Below are positions 16,153-25,895 of a stretch of DNA of 64,000 nt, in pieces (positions within the stretch are counted from its first letter, which is position 1; the number at the start of each line of letters is the position of its first letter). The notes below the pieces were generated by a model. The model ran no database searches. It was not told where the DNA came from and saw nothing but the letters and a program-made list of their open reading frames with translations. Origin of the DNA: Candidatus Thiodiazotropha sp. (ex Myrtea sp. 'scaly one' KF741663) (GTDB taxonomy: Bacteria; Pseudomonadota; Gammaproteobacteria; Chromatiales; Chromatiaceae); NCBI GenBank assembly GCA_025655555.1, contig JAHXIQ010000007.1:1-64000 (forward strand), read 5' to 3'. The position numbers and the translations under genes were made by a program.

Positions 16153-18987
16153 ATGAGAAATAGAGGTAGAGCTGGATTCGAAAAAGCATTTTTTATCACT
16201 TGTTTATCCACCATGTTTTTACTGCCAGGTTCGGTCCTTGCTGATCGGGATGGACAGAGTGGGGATTCCAATCTGTTCAGTATCGATTCCGCTAAATGGG
16301 ATGCGCGCAAGGCCAAATTGGTAGTCAAAGGTAATGGTCAAGGTGGAGAGACAGTGACTGTCTCTAATGCGGATACTGCAGCCTTGGTCGGCAGCGATAC
16401 TGTTGATCGAAAAGGCTGGAAGGTTAAGGTGAGGAATCCATCCAGCGTACCCTGCCGGGTTTCCGCCGTGCAGTCTGATGGTCAGTCTGCGGAACGTAAT
16501 GTTCGCAATGCACCGCCTGATTGTGATGCTGGAAACGGCGGCGGAAATACCCCCCCTGTTGCCAATGCCAATGGACCCTATAGCGGTACGACCGGCATTG
16601 CAGTGAACTTCAGTAGTGCCGGTTCCAGTGATACGGAAGGCACCCTTGCCTCCTACGCCTGGGATTTCGGTGATGGCGACAGCAGCAATGAAGCGAATCC
16701 AAGTCATGCCTATGCAACCGCAGGCACCTACACGGTATCTCTGACTGTAGAGGATGAGGGTGGTCTCACGGACAGTGATTCAACAACTGCCGTGATTGAG
16801 GATGGTCAACCGCCACCACCTGTCCCTGATGTTTCCATCAACTCCACCAGTCAGAATGGTGTACCCGGAGCGCCGGTACATGAGCAGCCATTGATCAATA
16901 CGAGTGGCTACAGAGTGTTTGCAGTCAATGATCTGGGTATGCACTGTGGTGACTTCGATACTCGTATCTCAAGTATCTTGCCTCCGTTTAATGTCCTGCA
17001 TGCAATGGTTATTGAGCGTGGTGAGGAGCCTAATATTCTGGGTCGTGCCGATGGTGCCGAGGTTTACTATTCGGCAGCATCCAACCCTGAAGATCCGATC
17101 CTGTCTGGTATTAACTCCAATGGCAACGGTCCGGTCTATTCCAGCATGATCAATGGCGCCGTCTTCAAAACAAACTTCTGGGACGTGGCTCGCCAGGCTT
17201 ATGCGCCTTTCTATCCGGCTGAACCGTTCTTTGCGGGTGGCGTGCTGTCTCTGTTCTATCCTGACGGTCCGGTGGAGGGGATTCTTGACCTGGGTCTTCC
17301 CATGCCAAACGTCGAGCTTTTCTATCTCACCGATCCTGGTAACTTGCAAGCGGATCAGCAGAGTATGCCGGGTCGCTTTGATCCTTACATTGAAAATGCC
17401 GAGGAGAAGTTCGAGGCATATGTGGTGGATCAGCCGTTCTTCATCAACTTCCCGTTCGGTTATGTCTCCGAAGGTGTTAACTGGTTTGAAGCTCCGGGCA
17501 TCCCGATCAGTGCGTTTGATGACTTTGGGCGGGAAAATCCATGGCCGCTCTATCGTGTTCAGGCCAAGGTTAATGGTACGACAGTGGCCTCGGTTGATAC
17601 GGTTGTGCCGATCTCGGGTGAAGCCAATTGCGGTGCCTGCCACGGTTCATCATTTGATGGTGGTAATGGTCTAGCAACAGGCAGTCTGACAGATGTAGCC
17701 TCATCGTTATCTGATCCTTTGCACGGAATGGTGCCGGATGAAGTCAGCAAGGAGTATGCGGCGGATATCAATCTTGTTCGTCTGCATGACCAGAAACACG
17801 GTACTGACCTGGAGAACAATACCCCAGTGGTCTGTCAGCAGTGTCACTACACACCGGCGCTGGATCTGGCACAACTTGGCCCGCTGGAGGGTCCGGTAGG
17901 CTCGACAGCGAATGGACGTATGCAGCAGAGTGTGAAAAGTATGTCCAATGTCATGCACAGCCATCACGGCAGTCTGACAGATGGCAATGGTGATCCCATT
18001 TTTCCTGTGATGCCGGCTGCGATAAAGGATGATCTCGGTATTGTTACCAACCATGTTGAACGTAGAGAGGCGCTTGAAGAGACCTGCTACCAATGTCATC
18101 CGGGACGCCGTACGGATTGTCTCCGTGGTGCCATGGCTAACGGTGGAATGCTCTGTCAGGATTGCCACGGTGACATGGAGCAGGTTGGTAGTGATTTTAC
18201 CAATAATGTCACGCCGCAAACGGCTGGCGCGTTTATCCTGGATCAAGGATCGTTCTACACCAGTCCTACACAGCCTCGCGTGCCTTGGGCGAATGAGCCG
18301 GGTTGCGGTTCATGCCATACCGGTGATGCGATGGACAATATGGTAGGTACGCCTCAGACCGTAACCAACCATCACGATGCTGACGGTAATGATGACAACA
18401 TTCGCTTGTTTCAGGCATTCCGGAGTGATGACCCAAAAGCAACACCTATCGTTCCCACGAACAAACGTTTCGCAGAGAATGTCATAGAAGCGGATAATCC
18501 AACCGTAACGGGTCCGGATGATGAACGTATCGGTAATCCCATGCTCTATCGAGTCAGTACGGGTCACGAGGGTGTCTTCTGTGAAGCATGCCACGGTTCG
18601 ACTCATGGTATCTGGCCGAATAAGAACGACCTTGCTAATGACAATGTGGCAGCAGGACAGCTGCAGGGCCATAAAGGTACGATCATAGAATGCAGTACCT
18701 GCCATGAGGGCGATTTGGGTAATACCCTGGGTGGTCCGCATGGTATGCATCCGGTAGGTGTCACTGAGTTTGCCGGTGGTGGTCATGCGGATCTTGTTGA
18801 AAAGAACGCTGATCAGTGTAGGGCATGTCATGGTGCAGATGGCCTAGGTACTGTGCTCTCTCGTATGGCAACCGATCGCGTGCTTGAATGTGATGACAGG
18901 ACAAGCTTCTGTCCCGATGGAAACAGTACTGATTTTCCAAAAGGATATACGGTTGGTTGCGTTGAGTGTCATGAAAATGAACTCTAA
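16153..18987 (+). CDS. Exported nonaheme cytochrome c with PKD domain
   Basis: The 944-residue protein has a signal peptide (residues 1-32, ending in VLA-DR) and a beta-rich N-terminal domain (about 40-125). A PKD domain follows at about 134-206, with YAWDFGDGDSSNEANPSHAY and GTYTVSLTVEDEGG. A region with the unusual motif GMHCGDFDTRISSILPPFNV spans about 240-480. Nine CXXCH heme motifs then run from Cys493 to Cys936: CGACH, CQQCH, CYQCH, CQDCH, CGSCH, CEACH, CSTCH, CRACH and CVECH. It would act in the periplasm or outside the cell in electron transfer, and the PKD domain suggests binding to a surface, polymer or partner protein. The final heme lies eight residues from the C-terminus. A strong terminator follows, so it is the last gene of its unit. 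The redox partner is unknown. Confidence 0.9.
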   Translation: MRNRGRAGFEKAFFITCLSTMFLLPGSVLADRDGQSGDSNLFSIDSAKWDARKAKLVVKGNGQGGETVTVSNADTAALVGSDTVDRKGWKVKVRNPSSVPCRVSAVQSDGQSAERNVRNAPPDCDAGNGGGNTPPVANANGPYSGTTGIAVNFSSAGSSDTEGTLASYAWDFGDGDSSNEANPSHAYATAGTYTVSLTVEDEGGLTDSDSTTAVIEDGQPPPPVPDVSINSTSQNGVPGAPVHEQPLINTSGYRVFAVNDLGMHCGDFDTRISSILPPFNVLHAMVIERGEEPNILGRADGAEVYYSAASNPEDPILSGINSNGNGPVYSSMINGAVFKTNFWDVARQAYAPFYPAEPFFAGGVLSLFYPDGPVEGILDLGLPMPNVELFYLTDPGNLQADQQSMPGRFDPYIENAEEKFEAYVVDQPFFINFPFGYVSEGVNWFEAPGIPISAFDDFGRENPWPLYRVQAKVNGTTVASVDTVVPISGEANCGACHGSSFDGGNGLATGSLTDVASSLSDPLHGMVPDEVSKEYAADINLVRLHDQKHGTDLENNTPVVCQQCHYTPALDLAQLGPLEGPVGSTANGRMQQSVKSMSNVMHSHHGSLTDGNGDPIFPVMPAAIKDDLGIVTNHVERREALEETCYQCHPGRRTDCLRGAMANGGMLCQDCHGDMEQVGSDFTNNVTPQTAGAFILDQGSFYTSPTQPRVPWANEPGCGSCHTGDAMDNMVGTPQTVTNHHDADGNDDNIRLFQAFRSDDPKATPIVPTNKRFAENVIEADNPTVTGPDDERIGNPMLYRVSTGHEGVFCEACHGSTHGIWPNKNDLANDNVAAGQLQGHKGTIIECSTCHEGDLGNTLGGPHGMHPVGVTEFAGGGHADLVEKNADQCRACHGADGLGTVLSRMATDRVLECDDRTSFCPDGNSTDFPKGYTVGCVECHENEL

Positions 18988-19012
18988 CTAATTAGCAGTT
19001 TAGTTCCCCTAT

Positions 19013-19042
19013 CCGCGTGCGGAAACGCACGCGGTTTTTTTT
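19013..19042 (+). terminator. Intrinsic terminator after the cytochrome gene
   Basis: CCGCGTGCG (19013-19021), loop GAAA, CGCACGCGG (19026-19034), then eight T. It is a textbook rho-independent terminator 25 bases past the cytochrome stop. Confidence 0.93.
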
Positions 19043-19213
19043 GGAATGACTAATTGCGCAGTGCTTTTTGTATTGAGAGTTAGTAATTCAAAAAAAGTAA
19101 GCTAAAGTAAGATTTCGAAGGTCAAGTTATTGGTGGATATTCAAAGCTGTTGAGTGAGAGTGATTCCGGTTTTTTTATAAGATATTTACTTAAGACGCTT
19201 TGAAAGAAGTCTT

Positions 19214-20131
19214 TCATACTCGGCCTTTTAAAGCCTTGATAGGCTCGAGTTGCTGCCGGTTGATCCTCACAATTCTGTTGGCTTTGAATAGTGATAGAAG
19301 ATGCAGTGTCCTTGGATAGTTATCTAAATTATCAACCATCTGTCCAACTTTCTGTATGAATTCACTGGGTACTGACCGGTTGATGCCGATGACAAGAGGA
19401 ATCATTGGAGAAGATGATGAGAATATTTCTATCTCCTGTGGTAATTGAGGGTTAAGCTCAATGGCAAGATTATAAGAAACATCTGTGACAAGTGCGGCAT
19501 CTACTTTCTTAAAGAATAGATTGATGATGGCGGTATTGAGATCTTGGCCAGACTGTACCTCAGAGAAAAAGTCTTCACTTGGTGCCAGGTTGTTTCTCAG
19601 TAAAATAAGATCTAAATATAACTTTCCAAGTTGATTGCCTGCAGGGAAGGCTAAGCGTTTATTCGCCAATTGGTTAAGCTGTTTGATCTTGAGGTTCTTC
19701 CTCACTAGCAAATGTATCTGCTGCTCTAGTTGGTCACCAAATGTCAAACTATATTGTTGTGTTGGATTAATTTGGTATTCCAGATCAATATAATCCAATG
19801 GATTTGTCAGTACAGCATCAAGACGATGATTTTTCATATCATGTAAAACGTGCTCAGAGCTGCTGTAATTTTTAAATTCACCTTTTTTACCGATATTATC
19901 CATAAAATCAAGAAAAGCCATTTCTGTCGCAATGCTTGTATCTGTGCGATGAGCAGAGAAAAGAAGTCTTGACATTATTCCGACATAAGCAGTATCCCGT
20001 TGATATGGACTGTTAGAATCATACTGTTCAGCGAGGGCGGTCTGTATCTGTAGGAAAAAGGCTAATACTGCGATTGAAATACAGAGGATGCATAGTCTGT
20101 CTGAACTGTTAACTGTGGTGGGATGGTTCAC
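19214..20131 (-). CDS. PhnD-like periplasmic binding protein (third of three)
   Basis: The 305-residue protein has a signal segment at about residues 11-34 (ending ALAEQY) and a PhnD/SsuA-type periplasmic fold. Shared family stretches include YVGIMSRLLFSAHRTDTSIATEMAFLDF, the hinge region LDAVLTNPLDYIDLEY, and NKRLAFPAGNQLGKLYLDLILL. The paralogous tail motif LLSLFKANRIVRI resembles the copies upstream. PhnD proteins normally deliver phosphonate or phosphite to an ABC importer; no permease or ATPase gene is present here. Its start overlaps the preceding paralogue's stop by four bases. As the last gene of the operon it probably works with the membrane GGDEF-EAL protein rather than with transport. 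Confidence 0.85.
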   Translation of the reverse strand: MNHPTTVNSSDRLCILCISIAVLAFFLQIQTALAEQYDSNSPYQRDTAYVGIMSRLLFSAHRTDTSIATEMAFLDFMDNIGKKGEFKNYSSSEHVLHDMKNHRLDAVLTNPLDYIDLEYQINPTQQYSLTFGDQLEQQIHLLVRKNLKIKQLNQLANKRLAFPAGNQLGKLYLDLILLRNNLAPSEDFFSEVQSGQDLNTAIINLFFKKVDAALVTDVSYNLAIELNPQLPQEIEIFSSSSPMIPLVIGINRSVPSEFIQKVGQMVDNLDNYPRTLHLLSLFKANRIVRINRQQLEPIKALKGRV

Positions 20132-21042
20132 TGATTGTTACTTGAAGATGAATTAGATAATTTGTTGTATTCATCAAGCAGGGCTCTGGTTTGGTAAATA
20201 GTTTCCAGATCTAGCTTGACAAAGCGCTTTGCTCTAAAGAGAGAAAGTAAGTGCTTAATGCGAATATTTTTATGGGATTTAACAAGAAAATTGTCCACTT
20301 TGTTTGTGAATTTAGCAGGAACATTCTTATTGATGGCGATTACCTGAGGTATCATTGGCTTTGAAGTCGTTGTTACGGCTAGCGTATTCTTTAACTGAGG
20401 ATTTAACTCACCAGCAAGATCAAAAGCAATATCCGAGACGAGTGCGCAGTCCGATTTACCAAAAAAAAGATTAACGATGGCTGTGTTAGTATCAATCGTT
20501 TCCTGGGTGTGAGAGAAATATTTATCTGTTGCAGGTAAACCCTGTTTCAAGAGTAGTACTTCGAGAAAGCGCATACCCAAATAATGACCTTTTGGGATAG
20601 ATATGCTTTTTCCTCGTAAATGGCTAATGTCTATAATGTTGTCGCTTTTTCGAGTTAAGAGGTAGACTTTCTGCTCTGCTGTTTGGCCATATATAAGTGT
20701 ATATAAAAAATCAGGATTAATAAGATGTTCTAGCTCAATAAAATCTATTGTATTGACAAAGACAGCGTCAAGCCTGTTTTCGGATAGGCCCTTAACCAGT
20801 GAGTCTCTGTTTTCAAATACTTTAATTTCTGATTTCATGTCCATTAAACCAAAAACATTTCTTATTATCATGTCTGTGGCAATTGTTGTGTCCGTGGCAT
20901 TTGCATCAAATAGTACCTTATCCATTCTTCCAAAGTATCCGGTGTCCGGATTGCTGTTATAGCGGTCTCCATCAGCGTCTCCATTGATGGGAAATACCAA
21001 GAAAAAAACAAAAATGAATGATGAGAAAATGAACAATTGCAT
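20128..21042 (-). CDS. PhnD-like periplasmic binding protein (second of three)
   Basis: The 304-residue protein has a hydrophobic signal at residues 3-20. It shares with the next gene the stretches YFGRMDKVLFDANATDTTIATDMI, LDAVFVNTIDFIELEHLINPDFLY and GKSISIPKGHYLGMRFLEVLLL, and the tail LLSLFRAKRFVKL. It is clearly a tandem duplicate of the downstream gene, with about one third of residues identical by eye. It ends in a Ser/Asn-rich tail (NKLSNSSSSNNQ). It follows the GGDEF-EAL gene by 64 bases. The fold predicts binding of a small oxyanion or a similar ligand in the periplasm; the ligand cannot be read from the sequence. Confidence 0.85.
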   Translation of the reverse strand: MQLFIFSSFIFVFFLVFPINGDADGDRYNSNPDTGYFGRMDKVLFDANATDTTIATDMIIRNVFGLMDMKSEIKVFENRDSLVKGLSENRLDAVFVNTIDFIELEHLINPDFLYTLIYGQTAEQKVYLLTRKSDNIIDISHLRGKSISIPKGHYLGMRFLEVLLLKQGLPATDKYFSHTQETIDTNTAIVNLFFGKSDCALVSDIAFDLAGELNPQLKNTLAVTTTSKPMIPQVIAINKNVPAKFTNKVDNFLVKSHKNIRIKHLLSLFRAKRFVKLDLETIYQTRALLDEYNKLSNSSSSNNQ

Positions 21043-21106
21043 TGGGTATCTCTAATAAGCAGGATAATTAACTAACAAAACCTCGATGCCGTAATGAGTG
21101 CTGTGA

Positions 21107-23554
21107 TTAGGTGTTGGTATTATTTGCGGGTTTTATGTTATTGCTTATAGATGAAATCTTTCTTTTGTTGATTAGCGACTCAAATTTGTTTGAATCCATT
21201 GGGCGATGAAAATAATAGCCTTGTATCAATTTGCAATCATGTTCATTTAGCCACTCAACTTGGTTAATGTTTTCAGCGCCTTCACCTATTGTTTTTATAT
21301 CAAGACTATGTGCCAGTGAAATAATGGATTTAACAACAGCGACTGTCTTTCTATCATCAGGTAGTCTATTGATAAAAGACTTATCAATTTTTATTATATC
21401 TATTGGGAGTTCAGAAATATAACTCAAAGAAGAAAAACCAGTGCCAAAATCATCAACTGCCAGCTGGAAGCCAAGGCGTTTAAGCTGATTGAGTAAAGGT
21501 AAATTCTTCCCCTCTTCACTGACCAATACATGCTCTGTAAATTCAAGCTGTATTCGGTAAGGTTCTATGTCATATTCAATCAGCTTGCTATGTAGTCTAT
21601 CAATATAATTCCTATCTGCTAGCTCAGTGCCTGACACATTAATGGATACATTGATATCGAAATTCCATTGTTTTATCTGCTTGCATACCTGATCAAAAAC
21701 CCATTCACCAACTATTTTTATAAGGCCTGATTGCTCAGCGATAGGAATAAATTTACCAGGAGGAATCATGCCTCTTTCTGGATGGTCCCATCTCAGAAGC
21801 GCTTCACAGTGATCGATTTTGTTGTTTTTTGTGTTAACAAATGGTTGGTAAACTAAATGGAGTCCGGTCGAGTTAATAGATTTTCGTAGTGAACTTTCAA
21901 TATCTAAATATTCACGCATGTCTTGATGCATGTCTTCTGAAAAAAATCTAAAGCCAGATTTACCGCCTTTTTTAGCGGCATACATAGCGGTATCTGCATT
22001 TTTAATCAGTTCTTTTGTAGTGAGTCCATCATTTGGGTAGGTGACGATACCGATGCTGGCACTGGTCCTTAGTTCATGGTCCTGAACGTAGAAAGGTAAC
22101 TCAAAGTTTTTCAATATAGATTCTGAGACGCGGCTAATCGTATCGAAATCATTGACACCTCTGATAATTGCTGTGAATTCATCACCACCTAACCGACATA
22201 CAGTGTCATCTGACCGAAGGGCTTCCTGAATCCTCCATCCTGCTTCAGTTAAAACCATGTCGCCAACCTCATGGCCGAGGGAATCGTTGATAATTTTAAA
22301 GTTATCAATATCCATAAAAAATAAGGTTAGTTTCGAATCAAAAGCTTCAGCTTCTTCGACAGCCTCATTCATTCGATCTATGAAATAACGTCTATTTGGG
22401 AGTCGGGTAAGTTTGTCGACATATGCTAGAGTTTCTAGTTCATGCTCAAGCTGCTTTCGACGGGTAATATCAGTCAGAATGATGAAAAAACCACCAGTCT
22501 CTACCTCGTGTATATCAAACTTCTCAATGCGCATCGTCAGATGGAAAGCCTGATTGCTGGAAATAGAGTAAGTAATATCAGTGGACCAATCATGAAAGTC
22601 TTTGTCAGATATTTCACTGATAATGTTGCGTTGTTTGGTACGTCCAATTTTCAGATAGGAAAGAAATGAAAATAGTTCCATTCCAGGGAAATGATTTTCA
22701 TCCAATCGTAAAAGCCTGGTGAGTGCAGAGTTCACATAGATTATTTCATTCTTATTGTTAAAAATGATTATCGAATCGTTGGTGTCTTCGACAAGGCTGG
22801 CAAGTCTGCGTAAGCTCCTGGTATTTTCATCGAGGCTTTCAGCCATTCCGTTGAGTGTCGTTGCAAGAAGGCTGATTTCACCAATAGCGTCAGAAGGAGC
22901 TCTGGCGGATAGATTACCTCCGGCAAGTTCTGATGCGGTTTTACGTAGTACTGATAATTGGTGTCCAAGGTTACGGGAACTGCCATGTAAGAGAAGAAGA
23001 GTGATAATTACCAATAAAACACTGAAGAGAGCGACATTCCGAAAGTAACTTACTAATAGTGATTCGTATTCTTCATCAGAAATACCTAATGTGAATGTGC
23101 CCCAGTCAAGGCCACTTATAGTGAGGGGTTTAGAAAAAATAAACGCCTGTTCAGTGCCATTAACATTAATGTCTTTTTTGTGCGCGATAGTATAAGCGCT
23201 GCTGTCAGCCTGTAATACATCCTGAGAAATATCTGATAGCTTTACACTCCAGTTATCACCTGTCAGGTCAATTACCTGTCCACTATTAGAGGTGAATGTT
23301 ACAAAAATAATTTCGGGTGTTTTCTGTAGCACTTTACTGACATAGGAAATAATAAAACTATAGTCTTCGGTATAAAGTGCTTCTCCACATGCGGCTATGG
23401 TGGAATTAGCAAAAGTTTCACCCTGAATGGCAATCATACGGATCAGCTTATCCTTATATATTGGCATCAAGACAAGTGAGAATAAAAGATTGATCCCCAG
23501 TAGAATGACTGCCACACGAATGAATAAGTGGCGAAAGATAGTTGGACGGGTCAT
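21107..23554 (-). CDS. Membrane HAMP-PAS-GGDEF-EAL c-di-GMP enzyme
   Basis: The 815-residue protein has membrane segments at about residues 9-28 and 172-191 around a periplasmic sensor domain. A HAMP domain (about 190-245), a PAS domain (about 255-365), a GGDEF domain (RLGGDEFTAII near 455) and an EAL domain follow. The EAL signature residues are all present: EALLRW, NVSGTEL, LEFTE, VDDFGTGFSSL, IKID, GEGAEN and QGYYF. Both cyclase and phosphodiesterase activities are therefore possible, unlike the protein at 5,869. Its start overlaps the upstream PhnD-like gene by four bases and two more PhnD-like genes follow. Periplasmic binding proteins controlling such a sensor would be analogous to other systems where a binding protein docks on a receptor. 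Confidence 0.93.
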   Translation of the reverse strand: MTRPTIFRHLFIRVAVILLGINLLFSLVLMPIYKDKLIRMIAIQGETFANSTIAACGEALYTEDYSFIISYVSKVLQKTPEIIFVTFTSNSGQVIDLTGDNWSVKLSDISQDVLQADSSAYTIAHKKDINVNGTEQAFIFSKPLTISGLDWGTFTLGISDEEYESLLVSYFRNVALFSVLLVIITLLLLHGSSRNLGHQLSVLRKTASELAGGNLSARAPSDAIGEISLLATTLNGMAESLDENTRSLRRLASLVEDTNDSIIIFNNKNEIIYVNSALTRLLRLDENHFPGMELFSFLSYLKIGRTKQRNIISEISDKDFHDWSTDITYSISSNQAFHLTMRIEKFDIHEVETGGFFIILTDITRRKQLEHELETLAYVDKLTRLPNRRYFIDRMNEAVEEAEAFDSKLTLFFMDIDNFKIINDSLGHEVGDMVLTEAGWRIQEALRSDDTVCRLGGDEFTAIIRGVNDFDTISRVSESILKNFELPFYVQDHELRTSASIGIVTYPNDGLTTKELIKNADTAMYAAKKGGKSGFRFFSEDMHQDMREYLDIESSLRKSINSTGLHLVYQPFVNTKNNKIDHCEALLRWDHPERGMIPPGKFIPIAEQSGLIKIVGEWVFDQVCKQIKQWNFDINVSINVSGTELADRNYIDRLHSKLIEYDIEPYRIQLEFTEHVLVSEEGKNLPLLNQLKRLGFQLAVDDFGTGFSSLSYISELPIDIIKIDKSFINRLPDDRKTVAVVKSIISLAHSLDIKTIGEGAENINQVEWLNEHDCKLIQGYYFHRPMDSNKFESLINKRKISSISNNIKPANNTNT

Positions 23555-24447
23555 TGCTTGTTCCCGGTTGTTACTAGCTCTAGGTATTCTTGATTCAAGG
23601 AGCGAACTTCTTTCAGAGTTTCACTATCCGCTTTCTGTAGAGAATTCATACGGAATGTCCTGAATAGTTCAACTAATCGTGGAGACTTATTAATATTAAG
23701 AATATGTGGCTCGATTTTGTTGATGCGTGATTGAGAGAAATCATGTCGTAAAGAGATGATTTGATAGACTAAAGGGTCAGAGATTCCAATGATGGAAAGC
23801 TCCTTCTCAATTTGCGGATTCAGCTCATTCGCCACTTTGAATGAAAAATCTGTAATAAGAGCTGCGTCGACTTTACCGAAAAACAGATTAACAACTGATG
23901 AGTTAGATTCCCTAGATTTTCGTATTTCTGAAAAAAAATGTTCTGAAACCGGCAGATCATCTTTTAGTAACTCTACGTCAATAAAACGCTGTCCAACCGC
24001 ATGGCCATAGGGAATACTTATTTTCTTGTTTTGAAGTTGACTAAGATGCTTGATACCGCTGTCACGGCGAACCAGTAAATAGTAGTGTGATTTTAGTTCT
24101 GGACCGTGCTGTACAACATAACAAGCACTGGGATTTAGGTGCTCTTCCAGATTTAGGTAGTGCAGTGTATTGGTGAAGATGGCATCCAACTCGCCAGATA
24201 TTAAATCTATAGCCAACTCCTGGTCTGTCTCTACAATCTTAAGTTTAAAGCGTTCATTCGACTTTTTAATGACTTCATTGAAAACCAACGTAAATACTAT
24301 CTCAGCATCTGTGACGCTGGTATCATAAAGAGACTCTATGCTGCCGCCAGCAAGAATTGTCATATCTTCATCCATGTCTGATAGACACTGGGTGCTAAAG
24401 AGTAAAAGCAGATAGAGCAATAAAGATAAGTAATGAGACAATTTCAT
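23551..24447 (-). CDS. PhnD-like periplasmic binding protein (first of three)
   Basis: The 298-residue protein has an N-terminal hydrophobic segment at residues 5-23. It contains MTILAGGSIESLYDTSVTDAEIVFTLVFNEVI, LDAIFTNTLHYLNLEEHLNPSAC, KKISIPYGHAVGQRFIDVELL and NLFFGKVDAALITDFSFKVANELNP, matching the two later paralogues in the operon. It begins 23 bases after the TolC-type gene and its stop overlaps the GGDEF-EAL start. The strict translational coupling to the membrane c-di-GMP enzyme is the best hint that the two proteins act together. The ligand is unknown. Confidence 0.85.
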   Translation of the reverse strand: MKLSHYLSLLLYLLLLFSTQCLSDMDEDMTILAGGSIESLYDTSVTDAEIVFTLVFNEVIKKSNERFKLKIVETDQELAIDLISGELDAIFTNTLHYLNLEEHLNPSACYVVQHGPELKSHYYLLVRRDSGIKHLSQLQNKKISIPYGHAVGQRFIDVELLKDDLPVSEHFFSEIRKSRESNSSVVNLFFGKVDAALITDFSFKVANELNPQIEKELSIIGISDPLVYQIISLRHDFSQSRINKIEPHILNINKSPRLVELFRTFRMNSLQKADSETLKEVRSLNQEYLELVTTGNKQ

Positions 24448-24470
24448 GATCAGATTACAGTAAAATCCGT

Positions 24471-25895
24471 TTACTCCACGACCTCCTTACCCAGTAAATA
24501 GGCAATTTCTGCCAGATGTAGCGCTTGGTCATGCATGGCACGAAAATGATTCGCACGTACCATGGCGTCCATGAGATTGGCTTCGATGACTTTTTCAGTC
24601 TTGACCGCGCCGGTTTGATAGGCTCGATTGCTCAGATCACGATTCTCTTGCGCAGTCTCTACGGCCTGTTGTGTAATTTCAATCTGTCGTTGTGCAGAGT
24701 TTGTCTGTAAAAAAAGATGTTTTACCTGTGTGGCAACACTTTCACTGATGAGTAGCATTTGCTGTTTTTTCTGTGCATAACCTACCTTTGCCGCAGAAAC
24801 CCTATGGCGAGTCAGACCGCCGTTGAAAAGTTTCAACTGCATACCTATACCCAGTTTCCACGAATCCTCATTGGTCTCTGTACTTAATCCACCATCCAGA
24901 TTGTTATTAAATCCATCAAGTGAAGCTGTCAATCCAATCATGGGGTAATGGTCACTCTGAGCCTCATCAATCTTGGCTTCATAGGCATCGACTGCAAGAG
25001 AGAGTTGTCCTACCTGGGGATTGAACTGAAGCGCTTGCTCCACAAGTATCTCCAACTTTGTGTTGTCGACAGTTGTTGGATAGGCAGGGTTCTTCAAATT
25101 GATTTCTTTCCGCCAGTCTAGACCCATGGTAAAAGCAAGCGCAGCAAGCGACGATTCATGCTTGGCAGTAATCTCAGCAAGTGTTGCATCCGCCAAGGCA
25201 TGCACCAATCTACTTTGTAACAGATCAAGTTTGTTGACAGAGTTGGAGCCACCTTCATAGAACGCCTGTGTGACATCTCTCAGGACTTCGAAGGATATTG
25301 TGATTTCCTCCGCTAGATCCCTCAATTGGCGGGTGTAGAGTGCTGCGTAGAAGTAGCGCTTAACATCCTGTACCACTTGTAGATCGGTACGGTGTACTTC
25401 TTTGCTAGCAATATCAATCCCGATACGTGCTTGTTTGACCAGGCTCGAACGCTTACCGCCTGTGTAGAGAGGATAGGTCATTTCTAGAGAGTAGAGTGAG
25501 GTGTCACGACCCAAAATATCGATCTCTTGCGGAGGGATATTCACTGGCGGCAACATGCCGGGGGCCAGATCGAAATTCATCTCCGGGTATTCGAAGATAG
25601 CGCTCTCATCCCGCCGTTGAAAGCTGGCGTTAAGACTCAGTGTTGGCCAGTAAGCAGACTGTGCCTGTTGATACTGGGCCTCTGCTATTTCCAAGGATTG
25701 TTGGGAAATGGTTCTTAAGCGATTATTCTCTAATGCAGTGGTAATCGCTTGATCCAGATCGTATGAGATGACTTCATCGGCGCGACTGGTTGTCGATAAG
25801 AACGTCAGGTTGAGGATTAAAACCGAGTAAAATAGGAGGTAATACAAGCCAAAGACATAGGGTGGTTTTGCCCTATATGCACAGACAGTCTTCAT
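24471..25895 (-). CDS. TolC-family outer-membrane channel protein
   Basis: The 474-residue protein has a long signal segment (residues 1-40, hydrophobic core YYLLFYSVLILNLTFLS, ending in SRADEV). Two OEP repeats follow, with the helical stretches ALENNRLRTISQQSLEIAEAQYQQAQSAYWPTL and RHRVSAAKVGYAQKKQQMLLISESVATQVKHLFLQTNSAQRQIEITQQAVETAQENRDL, and YPLYTGGKRSSLVKQ in the beta-barrel region. TolC-type proteins form the outer-membrane exit of efflux pumps or type I secretion. No membrane-fusion protein or inner-membrane pump is encoded next to it, so it either pairs with a distant pump or serves the operon's PhnD/c-di-GMP system. It is the first gene of a five-gene operon. Confidence 0.9.
   Translation of the reverse strand: MKTVCAYRAKPPYVFGLYYLLFYSVLILNLTFLSTTSRADEVISYDLDQAITTALENNRLRTISQQSLEIAEAQYQQAQSAYWPTLSLNASFQRRDESAIFEYPEMNFDLAPGMLPPVNIPPQEIDILGRDTSLYSLEMTYPLYTGGKRSSLVKQARIGIDIASKEVHRTDLQVVQDVKRYFYAALYTRQLRDLAEEITISFEVLRDVTQAFYEGGSNSVNKLDLLQSRLVHALADATLAEITAKHESSLAALAFTMGLDWRKEINLKNPAYPTTVDNTKLEILVEQALQFNPQVGQLSLAVDAYEAKIDEAQSDHYPMIGLTASLDGFNNNLDGGLSTETNEDSWKLGIGMQLKLFNGGLTRHRVSAAKVGYAQKKQQMLLISESVATQVKHLFLQTNSAQRQIEITQQAVETAQENRDLSNRAYQTGAVKTEKVIEANLMDAMVRANHFRAMHDQALHLAEIAYLLGKEVVE

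Noticed and set aside
16219-18831. Several minus-strand frames opposite the cytochrome gene
   Set aside because: They are shadows; the + strand frame has a signal peptide, PKD domain and nine CXXCH motifs.
19214-24447. Phosphonate ABC transporter operon
   Set aside because: Three PhnD-like proteins are present, but there is no PhnC ATPase or PhnE permease, and the genes are coupled to a GGDEF-EAL protein.
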